DNA from: Teratosphaeria epicoccoides
Taxonomy: Eukaryota; Ascomycota; Dothideomycetes; Mycosphaerellales; Teratosphaeriaceae
Reading direction: 5' to 3'
Assembly: GCA_021401465.1 (NCBI GenBank)
Contig: JADDMT010000023.1
Location: 248,001-312,000 of the forward strand
Length of the DNA: 64,000 nucleotides
Shown: piece by piece, positions 9,382-20,669 of the stretch
Numbering within the stretch: the stretch's first letter is position 1
Layout: each line of letters begins with the position of its first letter
Translations under genes and position numbers: made by a program
Notes under the pieces: model-generated
Told to the model about the DNA's origin: nothing
Database searches by the model: none
What the model saw: the letters and a program-made list of their open reading frames with translations, nothing else

Positions 9382-11922
9382 TCACAAGGCCACGGGCCCT
9401 TTCGAATCGACGTCAACATGTTCCTTGAGATCAGGCGTCTCTCGCCCGTCTCCGTGTGACTCAGCAGTGAAGATTGCACTCTGCAGCGCACTGGTGAGGT
9501 CAAAGTGGAAGAAAGGCCTGTTAAGCCCTTGCACGACTGCAATCCTTGAGCTGAGCTGCTGCTTGTACGATTGACTGTTCTTGCCAAAGCTGGCATGCTG
9601 GCTGCTCGCGCTCTCCGACTCGATGTCATGCCTCTGATATTGATGTTCTCTTCGCCTAGTCTCGTAGTCTGCGTCAGCGGCGGCGCTGTGCTCGCCACCA
9701 ATCTCTGCAACCGAGAAAAGTGGCTTGAATCTCTGGAACCCAGCCTGGTCCTCTGTAGGTGTTGGATAGCCGAACCCGGCGGACACAAGTGCACGCTTGG
9801 TCCACCTGCTGTTGATGCAGGCGAAATGCCACTGCACCTTATCGGGCGCAGTATACCGATCAAGCTGGTTGCGAACATCGATCAAGTTCTGAACGGAAGT
9901 GATGTCGACGTTGTTGACAGATGAGAAATCAAGAATAACAGCTTTGAGGGTGGGTTTGTGATCTTCAATCACTGGCTCATTGCTGCGACTTTTGCCTGGG
10001 TCATTCCAGGGCCGGTCGCCGAGTCTCGCATACGAGTTGGGGTTGGTTCGGCGGCATGTCTTGAATATGACCTGAACCATGTGATCCAGGTAGTGGTTGG
10101 CATTGGGATAATTAAAGCCCTCTGAAAAGCGGTAAATGAAGATTCCGGGGTAGGGGTGATCAACGTGAAGACCGGGATTCGAGCCGTCTTCATGGTCGAT
10201 CGGCATGTAGACGTTTCTGATCGACCTATCCGGATTATTGCCTGGCTGTGCGGACTTTCCAGCAATGGCGTGATCGCCAACAACATTGTGGACCTTCACA
10301 CGGCCTAGGAAGCGACCCTTTGCCAAGAACATGCGCCAGATGATGAGGAAAAACGACGTGCAAATCGTCACGTACACGCCATTCTCGATAGACGAGAAGA
10401 CTACAGTCAGGACACCGGCGAAGAAGATGATGACCTCCAGCGGCGAAACCTTCCAGAACTGGTAGACTGTGTTGGGCGGGGTAACCAGATCACCAACGGC
10501 GTGTATAATGACACCTGACAGGGACGCACTCGGAATGTAGAAGAAGACAGCTGGCAGAGCGTAGATGGCAAGGAGCACAACAATCGCAGTAATAAAACCC
10601 GCGAAGGGTGTGCGCACACCAGCCTTGGCTTTAATTGCTGTCCTAGAGAAAGATCCTGTGGCCGGATATGCGCCTAGAAAAGGACCAAGTAAGTTGGTGA
10701 CGCCGATGGCAACCAATTCTTGAGACGGGTTGATGACATAGTTGTTGACACGGCCGAAGGACTTGGCGATGGAGATGTGCTCGATCAACATGACGATGAT
10801 CGTTGATGGGAGGTCGGAGGCGAACGCTTTGATAATGGAGGAGTTGATCTCGGGCACAGCTGCATGCTTGAAACCTCGTGGTACAGTCCCGAGAATCTTG
10901 AACGGCGAATTGCTCGACTTGTGCCCTTTGAGATGCAGGTTGACGAGCCAGCTAACGAGTGTGTACAGGAGGATGACGAACACAGTCCGGAGAGTGTTGC
11001 AGAAGAAGAAGATCCTCTTCTTTTGCGGGTACTTCCTTGCCAAAAAGTTGAATGTAGAACGAATGGCGTACAGCATGAACAATGCCGTGAGACCCATGGC
11101 CGCGTCGATCTTCGTGTGTCCCAAGTTCTTTAGGGTGTTGATGATGACGCGGTATGTTGGGGCGCGGTTGTTGACGTACGTGGTCGAGATTCCCATCAAA
11201 GTCGGCACTTGTCCAACGCAAATGTTTATTGCAGAGCCGGTCATGTATGCTGCAATGGAGGCCAGCGAGATGAATTCAACGAGCCAGCCAACACGAGCAA
11301 GACCAATGAAACAGACGACGGCTCCAGAAATCACCGATAGAGCGCTTGCAACAACGTGACCTGGGATCGATGGATCCTTCTTGGCGACCTCGAGTACAAC
11401 ATTGCCAGTAACTTGCGACAAGACAGCGACAGGCTGTACATCTGGTCAGTGTTGTGTCAATTCATGAAGGCACAGAAGATAGTGACTTACGCCAATGGTA
11501 ATATCCTTGGATGTAGCGAAGAACCAGTAGATCAAGACACCCATGAAGGAGGTGTAGAGGCCGTATTCAACGGGAAGTTCAGCCAATTTTGCATAGGCCA
11601 TACCTTGTGGAACCACGACAGCACCAATGGTAACGCCAGCAATCATATCGCCGGTGAACCACTGGAGGTTGTACTTCCCGATCCAGTGCAAGAAAGGAAA
11701 GAGGCTCCAGAAGTAGGCGCCAACATCTCGGAATGTTGGGATGTTTTCGCGTAACCAATCGGCGGCGGTCGGTTCGTGCTCGACATAGCTGTCCGCGCTC
11801 TCGATTGAATAGACTGATTCTCCATTGGTGTAAGTAGGGTTACCGGTCTCGTTGCGATAGTCAAGCTTGATGCCTAGGACCTTGGCAAGGCCGCGACCGA
11901 CCTTCGTGCTTGTCGAGGTCAT
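9382..11922 (-). CDS. SulP-family sulfate permease with STAS domain
   Basis: This is a plasma-membrane sulfate transporter of the fungal SutB / CYS-14 / Sul1-Sul2 type, which feeds sulfate assimilation. Exon 1 is 11922-11491 (144 codons) and exon 2 is 11433-9382, separated by a 57-nt intron with donor GTAAGT and acceptor CAG. The product is 827 residues, normal for the fungal family. The N-terminus is soluble. A membrane block of about ten to twelve segments begins near residue 90 with GDMIAGVTIGAVVVPQGMAY, the SulP signature region. A cytoplasmic STAS domain lies at about residues 585-760 and contains LKAVILDFSSVNNVDITSVQ. The C-terminal tail is Ser/Gln rich. A palindrome matching the CYS3/MetR site lies 405 bases upstream of the start, which fits sulfur-starvation control. 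Confidence 0.95.
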
Positions 11923-13065
11923 GGCAGGTGCGGAGACCAGGATGCTTGATAGCGAGTGGAACGCCGGGAACCGGGGCGCAGCGATCTCTTATCGAAATAC
12001 TGGCTCAGCTACGCCGGAGATGGAGCCGCACCCAGCCACGCCAAGGTGTGATGTGGTGGTGTGCCACAGGCCCGTCCAGGCGATCGAAGTAGACGATGTC
12101 GTGCTGCAGGACCCGGGCCAGGCTGAAGAGAGATCTGGGGTACAGGGCTCTGCAATGCAGACGAGGATGTTTCTGGGCACCTGGCGGATAGCCTTCCACA
12201 TGCGCGACGCCAGCCAAAAGCAAAATGAGCGGTCCGGATCAGTCGCTGAAGGTTGTGTTCGACGTCGGACAGATCGATAACAGATCGATATTGACTGTCG
12301 ATTTCTCGCTCAACAGATTTTCAAAAATGATGCCATTCTACGTCGGAACGGTCTTGAGTGATCCTCGTTATGTGAAGCAGACTTGACCAATCCAAGACAG
12401 TATGAGCGAGATCAAGCATCACAAGCCTTGTTAGATTTTTTGATCGATCAAGGTGAAAGCCCACGGCCTGTGACATCGTGCTGGCGAATCTCGTTGAAGA
12501 GTTGCCGACACTGGTGTGGGACCTTTCACACCTGATCTGATGTAGTGTGTATGGCGTGCTTGGACGGGTACCCTTGGTACACCTTGGCACGGCAGGCTAT
12601 ACCGTTTTAGGACGACAGCGGCTCCGGTCCCCTTTTTCTATCTCTGTACCAGACAGGCGTTTGTCATGCCGGCCGAACAGCAGATGATCCCTCGCACGAA
12701 TCAGCAATATGGCAGTGAAGGCGTGATGCAAGCCACACAGGTCGAAGGTTCATCATTCTCCATGGATTCGGCCAGTGTTCATCTCGCGATAACAAGCCAC
12801 CATCGTGGCAGCATGTGTGCGCCTATGTTGTCCGTGTCCATGGTCCGCCCGTTGCTCCGCTGAAGATCGCGCGTGGTCAAACGTGGGTACCGTGGGGCAT
12901 CGATCTGACGTGATTCAACACTCGGATGCTTGGAAGCTGCTCGAGATATCTGACAAGTGGAGGATCTGTCGTGACTTCACAGAGACACTCATGATCCTCA
13001 CCGGGAGGAAAGTGGTATTGTTAAACCTCTGGGCATTGATTCATACCGCTGGATTATCTCAACAA
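11923..13065. other. Intergenic region upstream of the sulfate permease
   Basis: This 1.1-kb stretch has the promoter of the permease, including the site at 12327-12336. No convincing coding frame was found; those present are short and lack protein character. Confidence 0.6.
12327..12336. promoter_or_regulatory. Candidate CYS3/MetR sulfur-regulator binding site
   Basis: The ten bases ATGATGCCAT fit the consensus ATGRYRYCAT established for the Neurospora CYS3 bZIP activator at every position. The site is about 405 bases upstream of the start codon of the sulfate permease, the expected target class. One copy was noticed; binding is inferred. Confidence 0.55.
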
Positions 13066-13128
13066 ATTCAGACGCTTCAGGAAGAAAAGTGACTCATGGG
13101 CTGAGTTTTTCTCGCGAAGCGTCTGAAT
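13066..13128. repeat. 63-bp imperfect palindrome (hairpin)
   Basis: ATTCAGACGCTTC at 13066-13078 is answered by its exact reverse complement GAAGCGTCTGAAT at 13116-13128. Inner parts also pair: CTCA at 13093-13096 with TGAG at 13102-13105 around a 5-base loop, with A/G-rich and T/C-rich flanks opposite each other. The arrangement looks like two transposon ends placed head to head, or a fold-back element. The AT-rich island begins immediately to the right. Confidence 0.6.
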
Positions 13129-13560
13129 ACTTTTAAGTTTTAGTTTGCGTGATCTAGCTCAAAATGTATTAAAATAGCTACGTTTAGAAACTCGTAGAAC
13201 GATATCGAAAATACAATCTTCTTCAAGGGTATACTCATTTCAAAATTCTTAATAAGTTTTATAAGAATTCTAGATATATAGAAGTAAAGAATGTTTATGA
13301 AATATGATCTAGCAGCTGAAAAAACTACTAGTCCTCTTACAGTTCTAAAAATTCTAAGTGATAGATATACTTTTTACATTATTCCTCTGTATGACCTCTG
13401 CAAGATTTTGTCTTGAGAAGTATATAAATCAAGGCTCCTAGCTAAGGGCGACTAAAAGCACTCTTTACTTTCTAGAACACGGATTCATCCAAGTAGAATT
13501 GCTCTGTTTAAAAAGTGATGTACCGATCTGACAACCCTGTCTTGTCTGAGTCGACTGAGG
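13129..13560. repeat. AT-rich, probably RIP-mutated repeat remnant
   Basis: Base composition changes abruptly from the GC-rich surroundings to TA-rich DNA with few CpG and many TpA steps, as repeat-induced point mutation leaves behind. No open frame of useful length remains. Together with the hairpin at its left edge this is best read as a small decayed transposable element or MITE; no target-site duplication was identified. Confidence 0.5.
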
Positions 13561-13806
13561 TAATCGCCGGTTATTATCCAACATGCATGTGGTTAAGTGC
13601 ACGGTAGCTGTCATCATTGCATGGCTTGAGTCCGTTCCTCGAGTGCGGAAGTCGAAGAATTCGAGCTGCGACTTCCGGCTGTTTGCGACGCGACACGCGA
13701 CAATGACGCGCCGCCATAACATAACAACCTGAATTGGAGCAACCCATCCTCATCAGCCGGTCGTATTCGACATACGCAACGGCATTCGACGGTCCCCACC
13801 AACAGC

Positions 13807-14942
13807 ATGACGCAACTTGACCTCTTCCTGCAGAAAGGGCCGTCAGGTGGCGACGTTGTAGCCGGCTTGGACGAGTTGCGGCGAGTGATCCTGCTAGACG
13901 GCATACCATCCAACAGCGATGGCATGGTATGGACCAAAATCCCGCGATCTTTTCATTCCGTTTGTACTATGCTCACAATCTGCAGTCCGAGCTGCGCGTA
14001 TACATATGGCTGGTCTTGCTCAATGCGCCGCCCCTGCGGACCGATACATATCTTGATCTTGTACGTCAAGGTGCATCGCCAGCGTATGCAAAGATCCGCA
14101 ATGACACTTTCCGGACCCTCACTACTGATCCACTCTTCCGGAGAAGGGTCACCGAGAACAGCCTTACACGTGTGCTGAACGCCATAGCCTGGAAGCTGCA
14201 TGACGCCAACGAGGCACGCGTCAATGGTTGGATGTCACCACCCACCTTGGGGGTGCCAAAGAGCCTTGACGGTACTGACAACCTCTTCCATTCGCCCGCA
14301 TCAGTCAGCACCCGCGGACCGCGTGGTTCTGTGACCGGCACCGAAGGCTCTGAAGCCGGGGGCGATGGCTCCGGTGGCGTGGGCTATGTACAAGGCATGA
14401 ATGTTCTTGCTGCACCATTCCTCTATGCCGCGAGAAGCGAAGCAGAGGGGTTTGCGGCATTCGATCGATTCATTACACACGAATGTCCAGGTTACGTTCG
14501 AGGCAGCATGGATGGTGTCCACAAAGGCTTAGCTCTCGTGGACCAGATTCTGGCCATTGTTGATCCAAAGCTTTCATCACACCTTCTCGGCAAAGGCATG
14601 AAAGCCGAGATCTACGCCTTCCCGAGTGTGTTGACACTGTGTGCTTGCACGCCACCTTTACCGGAAGTGCTCCTGTTGTGGGATTTCCTGTTTGCGTATG
14701 GACCACATTTGAATTTACTGTGCATTGTGGCGCAACTGGTCCTATCGAGGGATGCGTTATTGAACAGTCCGAGGTAGGACGCAGGCCGACTGTGGCGGCA
14801 TCGAAGCATCGACTAATGAAAGTCCAGCCCCAAGCCCAATTTCAATCCGCTACGAGCCCGCAAAGTGATCGACTTGACAGTCGCGTTCGCGCGCAAGATT
14901 CCGGACGATCTCTACGAGCAGATGCTGGATCACGCGAAGTAG
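13807..14942 (+). CDS. BUB2: Bub2-type TBC-domain spindle checkpoint protein
   Basis: This is the GAP subunit that, with Bfa1/Byr4, restrains the Tem1/Spg1 GTPase of the mitotic exit or septation network at the spindle pole. Exons are 13807-13926, 13986-14773 and 14828-14942, with introns of 59 and 54 nt; all phases agree and give 340 residues. Exon 3 was recognised by the continuation PKPNFNPLRARKVIDLTVAF and the ending LYEQMLDHAK. TBC landmarks are present: the arginine-finger motif IRNDTFR (IxxDxxR) and the glutamine-finger motif YVQGMN, followed by ECPGYVRGSMDGVHKGLALV and LCACTPPLPEVLLLWDFLFA, typical of Bub2. A Gly/Ser-rich insertion of about 50 residues separates the two fingers. The length is near that of yeast Bub2 (306) with this insert added. 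Confidence 0.93.
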
Positions 14943-16472
14943 AAGGCGGGCCTGTCCAGGATCACACACGGCTCCCGCCTGACCACGATCACTTCAGATC
15001 GGAAGCATTGAGCAGAACGATCTACGCCTGGTCGTGACATCGAAGGTTGGCCACTATGCCTGTGTTGTGCGTGATATCGCATGTTAAGGAAGCAAGCTCT
15101 GCCCGGATTGATCGCGCCATTTGGTGGCGTTCTTCGTCAGCTAGAAGCACGGGGACTGAAGCCAGCGTCAATTCTCTTGGCATCACGTGCCGTCGTGCGT
15201 CAGATCTGGCTATCTTCGAGTAGGTCGCAAAATGCGCCCTGAGTCCCATCCATTTGGTCTACCGGGCTCTGTTGGTGCAAGCGGCGGCTCTCGGAGCTCG
15301 CCTATGTGGAATGAAGCAGAAGGTGATGCGAACCAAGACAAAGTGCTTGGGGTTGCTATTGGACTCTCATCACGTTCGGGGCTGAGCGTGCCACATCCTG
15401 AGCTTGGAGACGTTGTGATCGGCATGCATTATGGAACAAGACGCAGCGCCTGGAAGAACGAGGGATGAAGAAGTTCGCACCAGCTTCTCAGACCGTGGTA
15501 CAGACAGACTCTTGCTTCCACGCCTCACTTGAAAGAGCTCTCTGGTCGCCGTCCAGCATGTGGCTGTCGTGGCGTCTGCCAACCAATTGGTCAATAAGTA
15601 ACAGGGCGATTTAAATCGTGACGAGATGCATGAAATTCAATTGTATCATCAAACCATCACAATTGCTTGTGTTGATGAGTAGACAGACGCATCGATAAGC
15701 GGTAAAATGTGATACTGAGCAGTCGAATGTCTCAACCAACACTCACCGAGGGGATCACTGGCTGTGGTCAGTGGTCACCACGGGCTCGAGCCGGCATCGC
15801 GTTGCGGCCTGGTGGCTGTCTGCTGCCACCACTGCTTCGAAAGCCTTTGCGGAGCGGAAGTGCTGCGACAGCGATATAACCGGTTGCCTCGACGATGTCC
15901 ACCTGCTATGTCCGCTCACACGGGAGTTTGAAAAGCAGAAAAGCTATGCTTTTGACATGGCGAAAGGGCACGGTGCATTTGTGACTATGAACAGGTCTCT
16001 GTCGAACGCACCTGCATGTTGCTAGGTGAGGTCAGCGCGACATCCATGTGGTTACTGAAGAGCTGAAACGCATGAGAAGTATTGCATGCGCACGTTTGTC
16101 ACTGGTAGGCATTTGTCACTGGTGGGCCCTGATGGAGGTCAGAATGTGCAAGAAGTTCCTGAGCAGTGCGGAAGCCGCTCAAGTCGTGGCGTGGCCGTTG
16201 GCTCTGGAACAAACTACTCGAATGCTCTGGAATTCAACAGCAAACAGTCGGTCTCCCACGATTGCATTTAAGCGATGCACAGAGCTGGCTCTTGACTACT
16301 TCCAAGCTACTAAGCCTGCTAACCTGTTTAGGGAGGCACCGTGGCACGAGCCACTCGATGCGCCAAGCCTTCGCTTCAGCTATATAATTTCTTTTCCACT
16401 GCCCTCATGACTTGAATCTGTATATACTCAGCAAAGGGCGCTTTCACACATCGCAATTGCGCATCCGTCACC
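14943..16472. other. Long intergenic spacer after BUB2
   Basis: About 1.5 kb with only short frames on both strands, none resembling a protein or sharing plausible splice sites. A possible TATA element (TATATAAT) lies at about 16380, some 90 bases before the next gene. Confidence 0.55.
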
Positions 16473-17039
16473 ATGGACGAGTCGCCATTGTCCCGCTTGC
16501 CTGCAGAGCTCCGCCTGGAGATATACGAGAACTTCCTTCAGGAAGTACGCCCACTTGAAAGGGAGGGCGCCGCAGTACTTCAGACCTGTCGCCAGCTTCG
16601 CCACGAGGTCATCGGCACCTATTACAAGAACAACTTCCGTCTTGTTACGGAGGGCGACGACACCGCGAGCGCCGTCGCCTGGATCCGCCACACGCCAGCT
16701 GTGTGTCTGGACCAGATCAAGAAGCTCGTCACTGAGCCCCTGTCCATGGATCCTTTCGCTACCACCGTGCCTCGCGCTATGGGCGTCAAGTGGCCCACTG
16801 CCTGGCGCGCACTCGGCCAGACAATCCAAAAAGCAGGTCTCGCCGACCGTGTCAGTGTGGCCGGTGTAACCAAGATTCCGTTTGACCCGGAGCTGGAGAA
16901 GTGGGCGCCACTTCCGACGGCTTTGGTTGGTCGTGCTGTCAAGGACTCGGCTTACATCTATGCGAGTATGAGGGAGGAGCAGATGAGAGAGGGCATGGAT
17001 GCAGCTAGGGAGGGGGACGAGGAGCCGCAGCAGTGCTAG
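16473..17039 (+). CDS. Small F-box-like protein
   Basis: A single-exon frame of 188 residues. It opens with SPLSRLPAELRLEIYENFLQ, the degenerate F-box-like head of a family that is widely expanded in filamentous ascomycetes, followed by LQTCRQLRHEVIGTYYKNN, the usual second element (cysteine followed by RQ and a pattern of aromatic residues). The role of these proteins is mostly unknown; they may serve as substrate adaptors for SCF ubiquitin ligases or merely share the fold. The C-terminus is acidic and Glu/Gln rich. A TATA-like element precedes it. Genes of this family often lie in variable regions, which fits the sparse neighbourhood here. Confidence 0.8.
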   Translation: MDESPLSRLPAELRLEIYENFLQEVRPLEREGAAVLQTCRQLRHEVIGTYYKNNFRLVTEGDDTASAVAWIRHTPAVCLDQIKKLVTEPLSMDPFATTVPRAMGVKWPTAWRALGQTIQKAGLADRVSVAGVTKIPFDPELEKWAPLPTALVGRAVKDSAYIYASMREEQMREGMDAAREGDEEPQQC

Positions 17040-17851
17040 AATAGGATAATCCAGGAGTTCACCAGGCGCGCCTGAAGGGATGCTGCCGTCACGGTGGTGG
17101 AGCGCGCAGTGTTCATGACATGTGCTTGGACGCGATGGCTGGATGGCTTTGGTATCCAGCACTGCTCGATTCCATGTGACCATAGCGACTCGGTATCGAG
17201 TACATGACGAGCTCGTTGATCCGCCCATGTGCCTTGAAGTTTTGGCATCCCAGCGGAGCTTCGGCTTTCAATCTATGAATCCATCCTCTCAGATATGACC
17301 GGGGGCTCCAGTGCAATGAACATCCTCTATGCGAGCCTGCCAATGGCTCCTGGAGTAGGTCTTGAGGGATACAGTGCTAGTCCGTCTCAACTCTTCGGCA
17401 GTGAGGCACGGCGGATGCCGCCATGGTCTGGGACATTGGGCAGCTGGCACTGGTGGACCGGCAACTATGGGCCGGGAGATCAGGAGATGTTGTAGACGAT
17501 AATTCTCTATGAGCGGTTCAGGGTGCAGCAACCATCAAGCATACTGAATACTGATGAAGTCATCACTCTGGTCGGAGGTCTGGAATTTTGTAAGGTATAT
17601 ACCTAGCTGTATACTGTGCTATGTATAGGCGTACCGGCATTCCGGCTTGTGGTTCGTCGTGACGTCTGCTGAACCTGCATCGATCCATGATAGTCAATTC
17701 TACCCAGGTCCACGACATCCGTTCGCAGCAATATGCATAAATCTCCATTGTAAGTGCCGCTCGTCAAGGTAGGACAGCCTCTTGACACAATTCACCTGCT
17801 CCAATCTGTATTACAGACCGGATCACTACTCATCGGGAACAAGAGCCAGCC
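17040..17851. other. Intergenic spacer upstream of the monooxygenase
   Basis: About 0.8 kb without a credible coding frame. It contains the promoter of the FAD monooxygenase; no clear motif is seen. Confidence 0.5.
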
Positions 17852-19141
17852 ATGGGCCCCGCGCAGCAAAGGAATCTCAAAATCGCCATTGTAGGCGGTG
17901 GCATAGCAGGCCTCGCACTGGGTGCTGGCTTGAAGAAGAAAGACCACATCGACTTCCACATCTACGAAGGCGTGCCTGAGTTCAAAGATGTAGGTGCAGG
18001 CCTGGCATTACATATGAATGCTATCAGGTCTATGACCTTGATAGGCCCAGAGGTCCGCCAAGTGTACTTCGACCGGGCGCTAAACATGGGAGAAGAGGAT
18101 CAAGAGATGAGCACAGAAGTGATCCTCGCCCATGGGCCGCACCAAGGCGAGATGGTCGCCGAGCTGGGCAAGGCGAAGGGCAGGAAGAGTATTAGCCGGT
18201 CGGATCTGCTTGATGGACTCTTAGAGCTTGTGCCGAAGGAGAATATAAGTTTTGGCAAGAGATTGGAGAAGATTTCTGAGAGCGCCGATGGCGTTCATCT
18301 TTTTTTCAAGGATGGCACAGAGGTCACAGCGGACTGCCTGCTGGGGGCCGATGGCATCCACAGCATGACCCGGAGCTACGTCCTAGGATCAGACCATCCG
18401 GCCACACAACCAAAGAACCATGAAGGCTGGCAAGTCTACCGGACTATGGTCTCTGCGGACTTCGCTCGTCAGCACATAAACCCCAAATGGATGCAGACTG
18501 TGCCCATCCTTCTCGGTCCAAGAGGGCATGTGAACTGCATACCCTTGAACAAATGCACGCGACTATCCGCCGGTGTCGCGGTGCGAGGCGCCAAATTCAA
18601 GGAGGGCGGGCAGGCGCCTGAGCTGGATCCCGAGCTCTACAAGGACTATAGCGAAGATGCACAGAAGATCGTGCGCTTGGTCGCGAGAGACACTTCTGCT
18701 TCCTGGACCGCAGCAGACCACGACCATGCGCCGACCTACTTCAAGTCTCGCGTCTGCATGTTCGGCGACGCAGCTCACGCCAGCATGCCTTTCGCCGGAA
18801 ATGGCGCGGCGCAAGCGCTTGAGGACGCGGCTGTGCTTGATCATCTATTTAGCAAGGTCAATTCGCCCAATCAGCTGGAAGCAGCATTCACTGCCTATGA
18901 TATTACCAGACGACCTCGTTCGCAGGCGGTCGTTGACTTGGCGAGGAAATTTGGCAGAGTGTATGCGTATGCGGAAGATGGCATGCAAAACGATCCGGCG
19001 AAGATGAAGCAGTTCTTTGCGGGCGCTGGCGCGTTCACGAATATGTTTGATTGTGAGAAGCAGAATGAGGATGCCATGAAGTTATTCGAGGCCAGTGTTC
19101 AGGGGGTTAGTGGTGATCCGAGTGTGGAGGTGGTCGCTTGA
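17852..19141 (+). CDS. FAD-dependent monooxygenase, salicylate hydroxylase type
   Basis: An intronless frame of 429 residues of the class A flavoprotein hydroxylases, which use NAD(P)H and oxygen to hydroxylate aromatic acids. The landmarks are in order: the GxGxxG dinucleotide fold IAIVGGGIAGLALGAGL at residues 11-27; the R-containing ISRSDLLDGL segment near residue 115; the DG motif LLGADGIHS near residue 165; and the second FAD motif FGDAAHASMPFAGNGAAQAL near residue 305. Salicylate hydroxylase is the nearest general class by layout and length, but the substrate cannot be read from sequence, and members also occur in secondary metabolism. No biosynthetic neighbours are present, so a catabolic or stand-alone role is more likely. 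Confidence 0.88.
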   Translation: MGPAQQRNLKIAIVGGGIAGLALGAGLKKKDHIDFHIYEGVPEFKDVGAGLALHMNAIRSMTLIGPEVRQVYFDRALNMGEEDQEMSTEVILAHGPHQGEMVAELGKAKGRKSISRSDLLDGLLELVPKENISFGKRLEKISESADGVHLFFKDGTEVTADCLLGADGIHSMTRSYVLGSDHPATQPKNHEGWQVYRTMVSADFARQHINPKWMQTVPILLGPRGHVNCIPLNKCTRLSAGVAVRGAKFKEGGQAPELDPELYKDYSEDAQKIVRLVARDTSASWTAADHDHAPTYFKSRVCMFGDAAHASMPFAGNGAAQALEDAAVLDHLFSKVNSPNQLEAAFTAYDITRRPRSQAVVDLARKFGRVYAYAEDGMQNDPAKMKQFFAGAGAFTNMFDCEKQNEDAMKLFEASVQGVSGDPSVEVVA

Positions 19142-19514
19142 GCTCTGTTCGCGACATGGGTCACTGACGGTGGAATTGAATGGTCCGTTAAGCGTGCAAC
19201 GTTTGTTGCGGTCGAACATGCCATCGTCGTGGCTTTCACGCTCTGCCTCCGCCTATTTCGCTCCCTGGACGCTTCCGTCAGCTTCTGGGCAACTTCTTGG
19301 GCACTCCTAGCACAATGGTCCATAATGTGTCGCATGAACAGTGACTATCGACCTGGATCCTATTCATTGTCGTCAGCAAACAATGCGAACTGCACATCAA
19401 GGCGTGAAGGTCGCTTTGGACGTGAGGTCGCAACGACAGCCTGGGCTTGGCGCATCACATGCCAGCGTCGCGCTTCAAGTGCTGCACCGCATTCACACAT
19501 TTGGCCCGTGCTAG
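19142..19514. other. Intergenic spacer
   Basis: No credible coding frame. A TATA-like TATAAAAG lies just downstream at about 19529. Confidence 0.45.
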
Positions 19515-19841
19515 CGCGTTCTGCTCTGTATAAAAGATTCTTGGGTTTTCCAGATCTTTTTTCAACTATACACATCGACAAGCACGAAAAGTTTCGTCTG
19601 CGACATCGAGGAAGAGCAGGAGGATGGAAAGGAGCTTGAGAGCGCTCACGTGGAAATCCGCCCTGTCGTGCTGCAAGACAGCAGTCCCGACACAAACGCG
19701 AGCGAGTCGGGTTGGTTGTTGGCAGTCTCGCAGCCGAAGACAGCCAGACAGCCGAAGCAATCGGCCCGAAAGACAACTCAGAAGCCGTCCGCAAAGTCCA
19801 CGACGGCTCAGTCCACAACCAGTGCTGCCCCATCGAACGAG

Positions 19842-20669
19842 ATGCCAGCAGAGAAGCTAGCGGAGAAGCCGGCAGAGAGGAGCACGACGGAGGCAGAAGG
19901 ACGGGCCGAGGTGAGGTCGGCAGAGAAGCCGGTCGCGAAGTCAGAAGCGGCTCTGATTGTTTCCAACGCAAGGACCCCCGATGAGGTAATTGTGGACTCC
20001 GACGCTGCTCATCCAGGACCTGAAGCCGCAGGTAGTGAGGGGGACGTTGCTAGGGAGCATTCGCCAGTTCACCTCGAGCGTCCTCCCACCTTCGTCGAGT
20101 CCTTCAGGCGAACATGCTCAGCACCACCAGTGCTGCTGAGCAACCTTCCACTAGCTCAATATGCAGCCAGCGAGTCCCCTACAGACGCTGCCGGCGAGAC
20201 GCACTGCTCTCCGGCCGCCGAGGAGATCATCAAGCCAGTCCAGGCCAGCGACAACGACTTCTCTGGTATCAACGACCCCGACGGCAAGCCGTTGTCGCAT
20301 ACAGAGTTCAGGGACTCGACCATGAGTTGCCTCCAACACATCCAGCGCGAGTGTCCGCTGTGGGCGAGTACGAGAGAGATGCTTTGGACGATGCTGGGAA
20401 ATGACCAGTTCTACGGGCTGAGCGGTACGGATTACACGTACCGCCAAATGTTTGTCATGTTGGGCAAAGACGTGGTAGGACTGAACACAACGGCGAACAA
20501 CAAGGCGTTGCAGGCACAGGAGGGCGACATAAAGAGCAAAGGCGGCGGAAGCGACGTGATTTGTGGAAAGCGAGGGCGATTAACACGACTCGAAGGCAGT
20601 GTGGTTGGCGATCTGGTTGCTTCTTTTAGCGAGGCGTTGTGCGTAGCGATTTCCTTGAGGTCGCAATAA
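19842..20669 (+). CDS. Uncertain hypothetical protein, start not resolved
   Basis: A frame without stops runs from 19515 to 20669, but its first ATG is at 19842, giving 275 residues. The part before it (for instance VCDIEEEQEDGKELES) looks like protein, so a spliced 5' exon, a non-AUG start or decay of the true start are all possible. The N-terminal half is Ala/Glu/Lys/Ser rich with loose AEKxAE repeats; the C-terminal half looks more ordered (PLSHTEFRDSTMSCLQHIQR, MLWTMLGNDQFYGLSGTDYT). I recognise no family. The sequence context TATAAAAG near 19529 could be its promoter. Treat as a candidate gene only. Confidence 0.4.
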   Translation: MPAEKLAEKPAERSTTEAEGRAEVRSAEKPVAKSEAALIVSNARTPDEVIVDSDAAHPGPEAAGSEGDVAREHSPVHLERPPTFVESFRRTCSAPPVLLSNLPLAQYAASESPTDAAGETHCSPAAEEIIKPVQASDNDFSGINDPDGKPLSHTEFRDSTMSCLQHIQRECPLWASTREMLWTMLGNDQFYGLSGTDYTYRQMFVMLGKDVVGLNTTANNKALQAQEGDIKSKGGGSDVICGKRGRLTRLEGSVVGDLVASFSEALCVAISLRSQ

